This document shows positions 53,615 through 63,800 of a DNA stretch of 64,000 nt, piece by piece. The notes beneath the pieces are model-generated. The model was not told the DNA's origin, searched no databases, and saw nothing but the letters and a program-made list of their open reading frames with translations. This DNA is from Dendrolimus kikuchii. Taxonomy: Eukaryota > Arthropoda > Insecta > Lepidoptera > Lasiocampidae. The stretch covers positions 2,363,501-2,427,500 of the forward strand of contig CM034392.1 of NCBI GenBank assembly GCA_019925095.2. The letters are read 5' to 3'. Every line of letters starts with the position of its first letter. Within the stretch, counting starts at the first letter, position 1. The position numbers and the translations under genes are program-made.

Positions 53615-54308
53615 TATAACTACGTTTTAACAGTTTTAAGCGGGGTTTGTTTTTTATGTTTCCTTCCACCCAATTTAATCTATATAAAATAAGTATATAA
53701 AAGAAAGTCGTTTTAGTTATACTATTTATACCTCAAGAACGGCAGTACCGATTTGGCTGAAAATTGGTGGGGAGGTAGCTTAGAACCAGGAGACGAACAT
53801 ATTTTTTATCCCGTTGGAACCTGTAGGTGGCGATGAGATCGGGTTCTAGAATCCTCCTAATCACCTGGACCTATTTTGTTGATTTTGTTTTTGTGTTTGA
53901 GTGGGTCCCCGGATGGTTTAAATCCACAATTGGAACGGACAGGTTGTGCTGGGATCGGGTCCTAAATTTTTTTTTCAGAGCAGGACAACGTCTACCGGGG
54001 CCGCTAGTATTATATAAAATTATTAGAGCTAGGCATGATTGCTGAAGAGTTTCTTGCGCCGCTTCTTCTCTTCAAGCCATAACATGTTTCGAAGCGGTGG
54101 TAAATTAGATTAGGCTCCCATAGAGTAAATAATAACCATAAACAAAATTAAAATTAAATAATTAAAATTAACAAGTTGGCGGTAGGCTAAATAAAACTTT
54201 AACAATACTCGTTGACACTTGACATCTTTGTCTTCCGAAACGTCGGAATAACAAAAATAAAATAAATTACCGCGCTTAAATCCGTTAAAACGTAGTTTTA
54301 TTATATAC
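53615..54308 (-). mobile_element. Penelope-like relic interrupted by a Helitron
   Basis: Left tip ACTACGTTTTAACAG (53620) and right tip GTTAAAACGTAGTTTTATTA (54285-54304) face each other. The arm at 54008-54230 (GAAGAGTTTCTTGCGCCGC, GCGGTGGTAAATTAGATTAG) is the PLE terminal repeat. The hammerhead-like core is deleted here: TCTTCC joins GAAACGTCGGAA directly. Most of the coding part is gone. Confidence 0.65.
53679..54007 (+). mobile_element. Helitron inserted in PLE, 329 bp
   Basis: TCTATATAAAATAAGTATAT to GGGGCCGCTAG. The flanks (CACCCAATTTAA and TATTATATAAA) rejoin into the sequence that is uninterrupted in the PLE copies at 14926 and 55384, proving the A^T insertion point. Confidence 0.9.
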
Positions 54309-54452
54309 GCCTTAAGAACAGACGAGCGTGCATGATAAGAGTTATGAATGTCAAAGAAGCAAGTGAGGTGTGTAAAAATAAGCATAAATGGCGCTCTGTT
54401 GTTCGTGCCTACCCCGCAAGGGAACTGGCGTGAAGTTATGTATGTATGTATG
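54309..54452 (+). pseudogene. RTE-like TATG-tail copy, 144 bp
   Basis: About 40 codons plus tail at the right tip of the PLE relic. Flanked by TTTATTATATAC at 54297-54308 and 54453-54464. Confidence 0.9.
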
Positions 54453-54464
54453 TTTATTATATAC

Positions 54465-54686
54465 ACATTATTAGGCTTTGAAAGAGTGCTTTTCTAATGC
54501 CCAAAGCAATTAAGCATGCAGACATCCCACTCGATGGAAAAAGGCTACCGTGGCCTATAGGAAGCTGGAACCTGCAGGCGTTGTCTCCTCGTTGCTTCTC
54601 TCAAAGACTTATGACGCACCTAATATCGAGGAAAAACTCGGTGAGAATTTTCCTCCAGACTATTGTCACACGCGGAATAAACTACT
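54465..54686. other. No feature seen
   Basis: Contains a piece (ATCCCACTCGATGGAAAAAG, GAAGCTGGAACCTGCAGG) with distant SINE-like character; too decayed to call. Confidence 0.35.
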
Positions 54687-54908
54687 TTTGCCCGACTGGA
54701 TGGCTACCACCCCTGGTCTAAACTATGTCACCATAACAACCCTGGGTTGTGTTCTGGCATTTGTGATCAGATTCCAGTCTTCCTTAAGAGAGCAGCAGCG
54801 CATTTGTAGCATCTTTGGTGTTGCAAATGTCTATAGGCGATGGTAACCGCTTTCCATCAAGTGGGCCGTTTGTCTATCTGCTGAGCTCCTGCAATAAAAA
54901 ATAAAAAA
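54687..54908 (+). mobile_element. SINE-like retroposon, 5'-truncated
   Basis: From TTTTGCCCGACTGGATGGC to CTGCAATAAAAAATAAAAAA. Confidence 0.75.
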
Positions 54909-55383
54909 AACGGCTTATTGAAATCAAACAAAGAATATATCAAGTCTATTGGGTAAATGTGAACCGCAAAGCCGAATACACGGTAGGGTTCAAATAATTT
55001 CATGTTATCAGCGCCCCCGAAAAAAAACCTAATTGAATAATTCCAAACTGATTTAGGAGATATCGATCAAAAACCCAAACCAGAAGCCGGATGTCGGTGT
55101 AACGTGGGATAAATAAATGCCGGATATTGAATCGCGACCCCCCCAGCCTGGGGGAATGACAAGGATAACCCGTCGGGATGTTTAATTCAACATTTTGTAC
55201 ACAGGTGAATGTATGGAAATTGGTATTTAAAATATAACTAACGTTGGGCGCCAATTCATACGCGCTTGAGTTGTATATTTGTATGTTCTGAACCTTACAT
55301 TTCAATTCGTTTAGCCGTTTTGGTATTTAATTGAGACAAATTGGAAACATAAAAACAAACAGTAATTTAAGTCTAGGCAATAT
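54909..55383. other. No gene seen
   Basis: Unassigned; a 101-codon minus frame at 55000-55305 has no recognisable domain. Confidence 0.4.
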
Positions 55384-55680
55384 AAAACTAAGTTTTAACG
55401 GTTTTAAGCGCGGTAATTTATTTGATTTTGGTTATTCCGACGTTTCACGTGATCACGGAAGACAAGTGTCAACGAGTATTGTTAAAGTTTTATTTAGCCT
55501 ACCGCCAACTTGTCCATTTTAATTATTTAGTTTAAATTTTGTTTATGGTTATTATTTACTCTATGGAAGTCTAATTTAATTTAACACCGCTTCGCCACAT
55601 GTTATGGCTTGAAGAGAAGAAGCGGCGCAAGAAACTCTTCAGCAAACATGCCTAGCTCTGATAATTTTATATAATATTAA

Positions 55681-56085
55681 AATGGGTGGAAGGAAAATAA
55701 AATAAATTATCAGTCAAGTTGGTTTGTATTCCGGTGCACGCAGAAAGAGCTCACAGTGTCTTGAGATCTGGCAGTTGGTTTTTGCTGGATTTGTGTCTTA
55801 ATAGTTTTGATGATCGGATCCCAAACAGGTGGTACTTGCCAACAATCGTCTCTATTGTAATTTGGGTGTTTTGATTTCAATAGCCTCACGCATCATTCTA
55901 GTTATGAAACGCTTCTCTTTCGCGAGGATTTGTGGGTTATCCAATCTGATGTAGCGGTTGGGTTTATACAGCGTGTGTTCACTGGTCGCAGATTTCGTAG
56001 ACCTTGTGTGTTTCATGTCAGCAATGTGTTCTTTTACCCGTATTTTTATGCTCTTCTTTGTATGCCCAATGTATGATAATCAATC
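55681..56085 (-). pseudogene. PLE GIY-YIG endonuclease domain fragment
   Basis: The minus strand reads YIGHTKKSIKIRVKEH (the second half of a GIY-YIG core), then MKHTRSTKSATSEH, RYIRLDNPQILAKEKRF and MMREAIEIK. A 2-nt loss at about 55868-55872 shifts the frame relative to the copy at 15286. In PLEs this domain nicks the target for priming. No reverse transcriptase part is present. Confidence 0.7.
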
Positions 56086-56092
56086 GATGTAT

Positions 56093-56134
56093 GACCGTGA
56101 TCACGGCCACTGGAAAGTGGCCGAAACGTCGGAA
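56093..56134 (+). ncRNA. Hammerhead-like ribozyme motif
   Basis: GTGATCA, C, stem II GGCCAC/GTGGCC with loop TGGAAA, GAAAC, GTC, GGAA. The 5' strand of stem I is ACC, so only two stem I pairs remain. Confidence 0.45.
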
Positions 56135-56385
56135 CAACCCACAGCCAGGTGGTAGGGCATTTGCCCGACTGGATGGCTACCACCCCTGGTCTAAAGTATG
56201 TCGCCATAACAACCTTGAGTTGTGTTCCGGCATTAGTAACCAGGTTCCAGTCTCCCTTAAGAGAGCAGCAGCGCATTTGTAGCACCTTTGGTGTTGCAAT
56301 TGTCCATAGGCGATGGTAACCGCTTTCCATCAAGTGGGCTGTCTGTCTGTCTGCTGAGCTCCTGCAATAAAAAAATAAAAAAAAA
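56135..56385 (+). mobile_element. SINE-like retroposon nested in PLE
   Basis: 5'-truncated (starts CAACCCACAGCCAGGTGG), ending in an A-rich tail. The PLE sequence resumes with ATAACCAAAATCAAATAAAT, as expected from the intact arms. Confidence 0.8.
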
Positions 56386-56442
56386 ATAACCAAAATCAAA
56401 TAAATTACCGCACTTAAAACTGTTAAAACGTAGTTTTATTAT

Positions 56443-57100
56443 TTTTGTAGTGTAGTTTAATTTTTAAGTTGATTTAGTTTATAGTTTTTTTTTAAGTCTA
56501 GGCATTGACATTGCATTATCAGCCTATATTTTAAGAATGTGTGGTAGGTACAGTTTAAACAAGGCTTGTATAGTTCAAAGAATGTTTTAATGGCTTACTT
56601 ATTTAAAAACTTGTAGATATGCGTTTCTACACTGATAAATGTAGGTGACATTTTAAATTAAGATTGCAAAATAAAAGATATTTTGCAAAAAATATATTGA
56701 TATATTATAAAAACTAATTTATAAGTATATTTACGAAACGTAGCCAGCCTTCTGGGCACCTTACCCATAGAAGACGGTGATCTAGGCTCAGTATTCTACT
56801 TATAGTCTTGAGGGACTATGAGTAGATTACAATACAAATAAGTTAAGTTTTCTTTTATTGTATTCGATTATATGTAATTTATTTATATTTTAAAGTAGCA
56901 TATGACTTTTGCTTTGCGTAGAATTCGGAAGAACATTTACGTTGAGATAGGAAAAATTAAAAATAAGCCGTGGGTTGAGTTGGAAATAGAAATGGATTGA
57001 TTTGGGAATTTTTATGTGGGTTGAGTTTTCGTGGGTTAAATCGGGAACAACCCAAAGTAGTATGTATGTTTTTTTAAATTAAGATAGAGATAAAAACTAA
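56443..57100. other. No gene seen
   Basis: AT-rich, about 650 bp, no recognisable element. Confidence 0.4.
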
Positions 57101-57352
57101 TTATCCGTGCAGGAACGGAGAAATAATACAGTTTCCTGCGGCCGGGCGGCCTGTCGTAAGAGGCTACAAAACAACCCACAGCTAGGTGGTAGGGCATTTG
57201 TGTTTCGGCATTAGTGACCAGGTTCCAGTCTCCCTTAAGAGAGCAGTAGCGCATTTGTAACACCTTTGTTATTGTAAATGTTCATAGGCGATGGTAACCG
57301 CTTTCCATTAAGTGGGCTATCAGCCTGTCTGCTGAACTCCTGAAATAAAATA
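57101..57352 (+). mobile_element. SINE-like retroposon with internal deletion
   Basis: Head and tail complete; about 70 bp around the GCCCGACTGGATGGC region is missing. Confidence 0.78.
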
Positions 57353-57479
57353 AAAAAACAAACAAACAAGTACAATTAAAATACATAACAGTGACTGAGT
57401 TTTGGTGTGACTCATTATTAGCTATAATTAATTTTAATAATGCAAATTTATAGAGCTGTGATAACTTTATGGTAAACAG

Positions 57480-57935
57480 TGACTCAAAAATTGAGAGGAA
57501 GAAGATTAAGATGGTATGGGCATATAACGAGGAGGGTTCAAAGTCACGTGACAAAAAGAATGTTAAACTAAATGATGGATGGATACAAATCTAAAAGGTA
57601 GACCAAAAAAGAGATGTAATGATTTATGGTGTGACAGAAGATGTATGTTAGAATAGAGGAGTGTAGAAGGAAAAGACATTTTTTTATTTTTTTTTATTGC
57701 AGGAGTTCAGCGGACAGGCAGACGGTCCACTTGATGGAAAGCGGTTACCATCGCCTATAGACATTTGCAACACCAAAGGTGCTACAAATGCGCTGCTGCT
57801 CTCTTAAGGGAGACTGGAACCTGGTAACTAATGCCGAAACACAACTCAAGGTTGTTATGGCGACATACTTTAGACCAGGGGTGGTAGCCATCCAGTCCAA
57901 CAAATTGGACTCCAATTAATTGGAATATGGTGAAA
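57480..57935 (+). pseudogene. RTE fragment (family of 27006) split by SINE
   Basis: Reads TTGAGAGGAAGAAGATTAAG, GGAGGGTTCAAAGTCACGTG and TAGACCAAAAAAGAGATG, then resumes after the SINE with AATTGGAATATGGTGAAAG. This is the C-terminal and 3' end of the RTE at 27006-27845, much decayed. Confidence 0.7.
57680..57898 (-). mobile_element. SINE-like retroposon nested in RTE
   Basis: Tail to the GGTGGTAGCCATCCAGTC block; 5'-truncated. Breaks the RTE after AAAAGACAT. Confidence 0.8.
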
Positions 57936-58368
57936 GAAAAAAAGGGGGTAACTTTCTATTAATATTCAACATAAAACAAAAAATATTGTATTTTAATTTA
58001 CGCTTCCCTTTCTTATATTTTACATTAGAAAAGGCAGTGAAATGGCTTTTTTAATAAATATACGTTGAAATGGAAGCTGCGGTGAGCCCATTAGTGTGTC
58101 ACGGGCCGAGAGGCACGTGCGCGACGTAAGGCTGACAGCTCACTGGGCGGTTGTGACGAGCGTTTAAAATATAATACAATTAATCTGTAACTGACAACAA
58201 AATTAAACTAGGTTGTCTGTCTGTCTGTCTGTTTATGACATACTTAATAATTGTCGATGGATAACTTTATTTATTTCTTTTTCACATACGTCGGTTACCT
58301 TACAAGCTGCCAATAGAATAGCGTGGTTATATTATAAGGTTATATATTTGTACATTTTTTTCTTAAAT
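57936..58368. other. No gene seen
   Basis: Contains a GC-richer patch at 58060-58165 and a short GTCT repeat at 58213-58230. Confidence 0.4.
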
Positions 58369-58598
58369 CGGCAGACAAACACACACATTGTATATCCCCA
58401 AATTAAGCAAGTTACGCTTTTGTTATGGGTAATATACAACGGACTACTCTGGGGCCGATCCCAGATACCCAGACCATAGTAAATAACGGAGAAAATACGT
58501 TTCCGAAGTTTACTATACCAGGAATCGAACCCGGAGCCTCTGCGTTGCAGTGAGGTACGCCGGCAAAGGCTTAGCCCGCTCAACCACAGAGGCTGTCA
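58369..58598 (-). mobile_element. tRNA-derived SINE, full length
   Basis: Full landmarks on the minus strand with the B box GGTTCGATTCC and the GGTTGAGCGGGCTAAGCC head. Confidence 0.88.
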
Positions 58599-58602
58599 TT
58601 TG

Positions 58603-58748
58603 CACCACCTACATCGTCAGATTAGGTTAAATTATTCCTTAAGTAGCGATAAGGCCGCCTATTGTTTCTACCATGACAATATTGTAATTGTGCACTTTTG
58701 CAATTTTATATTTGGTGAGCAATAAAGTGTATTATTCTATTCTATAAC
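58603..58748 (+). repeat. LINE 3'-UTR fragment (AAGGCCGCC family)
   Basis: CACCTACATCGTCAGATTAG, AGCGATAAGGCCGCCTATTG and GTGAGCAATAAAGTGTATTA, ending in ATTCT repeats. Same 3' UTR as 61080-61485. Confidence 0.65.
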
Positions 58749-59194
58749 CTCATAGGCATCTGGTTAGGCTAGTGGTTATTAATCTTTTAAATTGAGTTAG
58801 TAAATCCCAAACGAATAGACTGAGACAGGTTATTTATTATTCTTAAAGCTATTCAAGTCAAGTAACGTTACTCGTGTAATATTTAGAGCAGTAATACGCG
58901 AGAATTTTTTGACATTTTTGAAAGAAATTATATATTATACAAATTCGTATCTGATTTCTAAAATACCACTATACTATACAGACTTATTACACCTTTCTTC
59001 CATAGGTAGGGAGAAAGGATGGATGTCCACTTGCTACGATCTTAACATACATTTTTTGCTTCATCTACGTACATACGTTGCAGTTTACCAGCATCAAATC
59101 TACCATCCACACTGTTTCCATACACTTGTTTTGTCAATCTCTTTTACTCCATTCTGTATAATTCAAATTCAGAAGTTTTTACTTAAAATAAGTT
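58749..59194. other. No gene seen
   Basis: AT-rich; a 108-codon frame at 58909-59235 has no recognisable domain and runs into the repeat that follows. Confidence 0.4.
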
Positions 59195-59360
59195 CTACTG
59201 GAGAACACTTTTTGAAGGTCATACATATAAGTTAAAATTTAATTTTACTTCCTAGTCTATGTACTCAGCTCGAAACGAGTTATTGTTGTTAATGAGAAAA
59301 AGCGGAAAGAAACTACCAAGCAACACGTCTAGCTAAAAATTGTTTTTCTTATTGTTTATC
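59195..59360 (+). repeat. PLE-like terminal repeat of second family
   Basis: Uninterrupted version of the repeat at 14498-14880. It shows the empty site for the RTE there and a degraded form of the GAGAAGAAGCGG / AAGAAACTC hairpin. Confidence 0.5.
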
Positions 59361-60109
59361 TAGCTAGCTAGCTGGTTAGCTACCTCTTTTTTTATATTTG
59401 TTGTACAGAAATATGTTACGCAATTACTTTTTGAAGAATTAATGGAGTTGTAGCAAATAATGCGTACTCAGAAAGATAAAGACAATGAAAGGAAAGAAAA
59501 ATATTTTTATAGTTATAATAATGACATGACGTACTAAAATTTTATACTGCAACATATTATTATCTCCATAAATTCCTTACAAGCTTGGCAAGATAAAAAC
59601 GTTATACAAAAGATAGTAGAAGAGGCTGGAGCGAGCTACTATGTAAATGACGTTTTGTCATTTAAGTATTCTTCATTAGTGTAGGATCCCTTTTTAAGCA
59701 AGATACTTTTTAATTTTATTTTTAATTTATTGAAAGGCAGATCTAACATTTCATTCGGAATCTTATTGATGAAGTATTAAGCTTAGGGCTTCTTCGTCAA
59801 ATAAAACTGAGAAAACTATTATTTTGTTTTATTTAAACTAACAAAAAATTTGCACAGTATGAACATAAAAAAACATAGCCAAAGAGAGACAGTGCTGCCA
59901 TCTATATAAAGAAAATGAAAAACAATGGGCAATGACCCTGTGGTTATACAGCCAAGACCAAAAATTTTAACTTATCAAGTTAACATGAAGCGTATATCAA
60001 CCCCTAAGAAAGCGGATAATATATACATATTGTTATTGCATCTTTTTTCACTCGACATCGTTCCCTTGTTACACAATTCATTGTAATATACTACTATATC
60101 AAATGTTAT
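59361..60109. other. No gene seen
   Basis: About 750 bp of AT-rich sequence without a recognisable element. Confidence 0.4.
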
Positions 60110-60755
60110 AATAAGTACTTGCATAGGCACAACCTAGTAGCCAGGATCATCCATCAGCAACTTGCTCTTCGATACGGTCTGATAGCGAATGAGGTACCTT
60201 ATTATAAATATGCCCCTGAGCCAGTTCTCGAAAATGGTCATATCACGCTCTACTGGGATCGATCTATTATCACAGACAGGACTATTGTTGCCAATAAGCC
60301 TGACATTGTGATAATAGATCGATCTGCGAGACGTACGATACTTGTTGATATAAGTATCCCACATGACTGTAATCTCATAAAAGCTGAAACTGACAAATTA
60401 ACTAAATACCTTGACCTCGCGCACGAGATTACGGCCATGTGGCATATGGACTCAACGATCATCGTACCGATAGTGGTGTCTGTTAACGGTCTAATAGCGA
60501 AGAGCCTCGACCGACACCTAGAGAGGCTCTCGCTCGGTAAATGGGTGAAGGGCCAGATGCAGAAGGCGGTTCTCCTGAGCACGGCACGCATTGTGAGGAA
60601 GTTCCTGTCTCTGGAGCCTTAACCACCGGTAGCTTGGACCCTAGGGCCCGCTGCCGACGGACGTCATCTTTTTATATTTTTTTAATATGTATTTATTTTT
60701 TATATATATATGTATTATTTAAATAAATATATGTGAAATAATAATAATAATAATC
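60110..60755 (+). mobile_element. R4/Dong-like retrotransposon, 3' end
   Basis: 5'-truncated copy with the C-terminal part of its protein, a 3' UTR containing CTTGGACCCTAGGGCCCGCT and a terminal (TAA)n run. Known Dong elements insert into TAA repeats; both copies here (see 20846) end in one. Confidence 0.7.
60119..60622 (+). pseudogene. C-terminal restriction-like endonuclease domain (R4/Dong-like)
   Basis: About 167 codons open, without a genuine start (the frame enters from a truncated 5' side). HNLVARIIHQQLALRYG and YYKYAPEPVLE lead into NKPDIVIIDRSARRTILVDI, which fits the PD-(D/E)XK signature of the site-specific endonuclease of R2/R4-type elements. It ends in VRKFLSLEP. No reverse transcriptase is left. 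The domain itself has no stop or shift. Confidence 0.7.
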
Positions 60756-60981
60756 GGCAGACAAACACACACATTGTATATCCCCAAATTGAGCAAGTTA
60801 CGCTTGTGTTATGGGTAATATACAACGGATTACTCTGGGGCCGATCCCAGACACCCAGACCATAGTAAATAACGGAGAAAATACGTTTCCGAAATTTACT
60901 ATACCAGGAATCGAACTCGGAACCTCTGCGTTGCAGTGATGTACGCCGGCAAAGGCTTAGCCCGCTCAACCACAGAGGCCG
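60740..60981 (-). mobile_element. tRNA-derived SINE, full length
   Basis: Joined at its ATT-repeat tail to the TAA run of the R4/Dong-like copy, so one microsatellite separates two retroelements facing each other. Confidence 0.88.
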
Positions 60982-61079
60982 TATTATGATTGAATTCAGC
61001 AGTGGGACGTTTATCGCTGATTTGATTTATGTATCTAATGCATGGGATTCAATGTTGCTCATGTAGTATCCCAGGCTGT

Positions 61080-61485
61080 CAAACTTTAGAATATGATGCC
61101 TCTTACTGTCGGAGAGACCAAATCCTTACCAACATTTAGAAATTTACTCAGAAAACACTATGTCTGATTAACACAATATAATCATGCTAATACATTTATT
61201 ATAATAACTTATGTATTTTGAAACAATTTACTGTATATGTGTATATACATGACTACGTATATATGTATGTATTTGTATATTTATTTATGTATCTATTGCC
61301 TTTTTCCTGCACTACCTACATCGCCTCATTCAAATTTCTTTGATTTAGGTTGCTTGGAAGAGATCGCTTTGAGCGATAAGGCCGCCTATTGTATTAACGC
61401 CTCGAAAATATTTTATATATGGTCTGTTTTTGTAATTGTATATTTTGGTGTGCAATACGGTGTTATCTCTTCATCTCTTTCTATC
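61080..61485 (+). pseudogene. LINE C-terminal remnant and 3' UTR
   Basis: A short C-terminus (MPLTVGETKSLPTFRNLLRK, then stop) typical of Jockey-type LINEs is followed by a 3' UTR with GGTTGCTTGGAAGAGATCGC, GCGATAAGGCCGCCTATTG and GTGTGCAATACGG. Two further fragments of this 3' UTR occur in the window. Confidence 0.55.
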
Positions 61486-61864
61486 TCAAGCGAGATATTT
61501 GTTATTTCATCGCTTGAGCATTTTAAAACAGCGTGACTGATCGTTTCTTCGCTAGGTGTGTACGTGCCTTAAAAATATATTTGGCCCGGGGCCAGCGTAC
61601 ACGAATCGGCTTTCCATCCGATTTGCGGGCCTATCCCACACACCAGTTCTATTTCGGAGCCTTCTCGATTGGTTTCACTCTACGCTGGATAAGGAATTGA
61701 TTTCGTTTTAATCTAATAGCATGGTGCTGTCTTTTGGATTTACCAAGCCGGTGGTTTTAGCTTTATTGGATTTGTACGTATGTTTTAGACAAATGTACGT
61801 AGCATTTTTGTTTGAGCAGAAAAATCTAGTTGGAATGTTGTTAAAACAGTCTTGCGTTGTATAT
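61486..61864. other. No gene called
   Basis: Unassigned; open frames run into the LINE fragment but lack its similarity here. Confidence 0.35.
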
Positions 61865-62352
61865 ATCGCAAAAAGTATTTCAAATCTGTGCAGAAGGTTG
61901 TTTGTTGACGATCCCATACTCACAGACGGTTTAGATACGCTTGGCCTTCGGAGAGACTTCGCGTCTCTCTGCGTATTCTACCGACTATACAACGGAGAGT
62001 GTTCCGAGGAACTGTTCAGAATGGTGCCTTCGTCTTCTTTTTACCACCGCACCGCACGCCATCGGCTGGGAGTTCATCCCCACTACCTTGAGCCGCTTCG
62101 CTCTTGTACGCAACGGTTCTCTAGAACGTTTCTCTTGCGTACCGTGGGGATTTGGAATGAGCTCCCAGCCGAGGTTTTCCCACAGCGCTACAACATGGGG
62201 TTTTTTAAAAAGGGTGTCATAAAATTTCTTCGAGGCCGGCAGCGCGTTGGTGACACCTCTGGTGTTGCAAACGTCTATAGGCGACGGTAACCGCTTTCCA
62301 TCAGGTGGGCCGTCTGCCTGTCTGCTGTACTCCAGCGATAAAAAAAAAAAGG
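61865..62352 (+). pseudogene. Jockey/CR1-like LINE, C-terminus and tail
   Basis: An open frame ending at 62290 contains DGLDTLGLRRDFASLCVFYR, YNGECSEELF, HRTARHRLGVHPH and WNELPAEVFPQRYN, the usual C-terminus of this LINE type. The last codons (GVANVYRRR, stop) and about 55 bp of 3' UTR up to the A run are the sequence found as the 3' end of the SINE-like family. 5'-truncated. Confidence 0.78.
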
Positions 62353-62572
62353 TTGGTAGGGAATTTGCTCATCTGGATAGCTACCAACCTTGGTCTATAA
62401 GTCGCTATATCTTGAGTTGTATTCTGGTAGTGACCAGGTTCTAGCTCGTCCTGCAATATCAGCAGCACATTAGAAGCAGCTTTAGTGTAAAAATATTCAA
62501 AAGCGATCGCAAAGAATTTACATCAGTTGAACCATCAGACTGTCTGCTATACTCCAGCAATAGAAAAAAAAA
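62353..62572 (+). mobile_element. SINE-like retroposon, strongly diverged
   Basis: GGTTGGTAGGGAATTTGCTC to CTATACTCCAGCAATAGAAA, with many changes; an old or distinct subfamily. Confidence 0.6.
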
Positions 62573-63024
62573 TACAAAACACTCATTACACTTTTTCAAA
62601 CAAATTCAAAAATATTCAAATACATATTCAAAATGCGAATGGGGCCCGCCAGGGTTTTTTTCAGGGAGGTGCATCTGCATTTACACATTATACTTTGAAC
62701 TAATATACAATTATACCTACATGTATACTATGTAGATAAATTTAATTGCATGTCAAACAGGACAATAAATTTTTGGCTACATCTGCCTAAAACACAGCCT
62801 GTAACAGTAACTCAGGTACAGCAGGTACAACATGGTTAGTTCCACCAGGTCATTATTATGTACTCATCATCACGGTTCATGTATTTTGGTGTTATTAAAA
62901 TGTTACGGGAGTTGGCTTCTATTTCAAGTTTCGCGTACCAAAGAGGTAACGTGGGTAGCCTTCTAGAGACTACCATAGATGATGACCTAGTCCTAGCCCT
63001 TATATCCACTTGTAGTATTTTGCG
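62573..63024. other. No gene seen
   Basis: AT-rich, no recognisable element; a 92-codon frame at 62858-63136 runs into the LINE fragment and is not a gene. Confidence 0.4.
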
Positions 63025-63357
63025 TTTGCTTGTAGGCAAACTGGCAGGCAAACCTGGTGGTAGGTGGCTACCGTCGCCCATGGACATCCGCAACACTAAG
63101 GGAGCAGACGCGTTCCTTACCTCGTTGAGACTTTAAGTAACTGTTGACACCCTTTTTGAAGAGCCCCATATTGTAGCGCTCTGGGAAAACCGCGGGAGGG
63201 AGTTCATTGTATAGCTTGGACACATATGTCATGAAGGAGCGTGGATGTACTCCCAATCGCCGGCGAGTGGTGCGATGATAGAATGGCGACGTAGACACCA
63301 AAAGAAATAGCTCATCAGAGCACTCCCCGTTGTACAGACGGTAGAACGTGCTTAGAG
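63025..63357 (-). pseudogene. Jockey/CR1-like LINE, second C-terminal copy
   Basis: The minus strand reads FYRLYNGECSDELFLLV, HRTTRRRLGVHPRSF and YNELPPAVFPERYNMGLFKK, then a diverged tail. About 60% of positions appear shared with 61865-62352 over this part (judged by eye). Confidence 0.7.
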
Positions 63358-63414
63358 CCTACGTCTCTTCTATGGCTGAGAGACTCTAAAACGTCTGGGT
63401 ATTAAGGGACTCTA

Positions 63415-63800
63415 TTTTTTCTTTCACTTTCTCCCAACTATTTGAGGTCGGCACAGTATTTCTTTTCCTTCCATACTCCTGATGACGGCCTCTGTGGTTG
63501 AGCGGGCTAAGCCTTTGCCGGCGTACCTCACTGCAACGCAGAGGTTCCGGGTTCGATTCCTGGTATATAGTAAATTTCGGAAACGTATTTTCTCCGTTAT
63601 TTACTATGGTCTGGGTGTCTGGGATCGGCCCCAGAGTAGTCCGTTGTATATTACCCATAACACGAGCGTAACTTGCTTAATTTGGGGATATACAATGTGT
63701 GTGTTTGTCTGCCGATTATTATTATATTATTATTATACTCCTCTATTGTGACATACGTCATCCTTCACACAGTCCATCCATCTCTTTTTTGGTCTACCTT
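63415..63800 (-). pseudogene. RTE fragment (family of 27006) with nested SINE
   Basis: CTCCCAACTATTTGAGGTCG on the left and CATACGTCATCCTTCACACA on the right are the 3' end and C-terminus of the RTE at 27006, separated by a tRNA-derived SINE. Confidence 0.75.
63481..63734 (+). mobile_element. tRNA-derived SINE nested in RTE, full length
   Basis: Complete copy from GATGACGGCCTCTGTGG to the ATT tail. Flanked by ATACTCCT at 63473-63480 and 63735-63742, an 8-bp duplication. Confidence 0.92.

Larger units (their letters stand above)
55384..56442 (-). mobile_element. Penelope-like element with GIY-YIG region
   Basis: The best PLE copy. The left arm at 55384-55680 contains the terminal-repeat landmarks (hammerhead core damaged). 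The coding part lies at 55681-56085 on the minus strand. On the right are the hammerhead-like motif at 56093-56134 and the tip at 56386-56442, split by a SINE-like copy. The right arm lacks the GAAGAAGCGG part present in the left arm. Confidence 0.75.
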
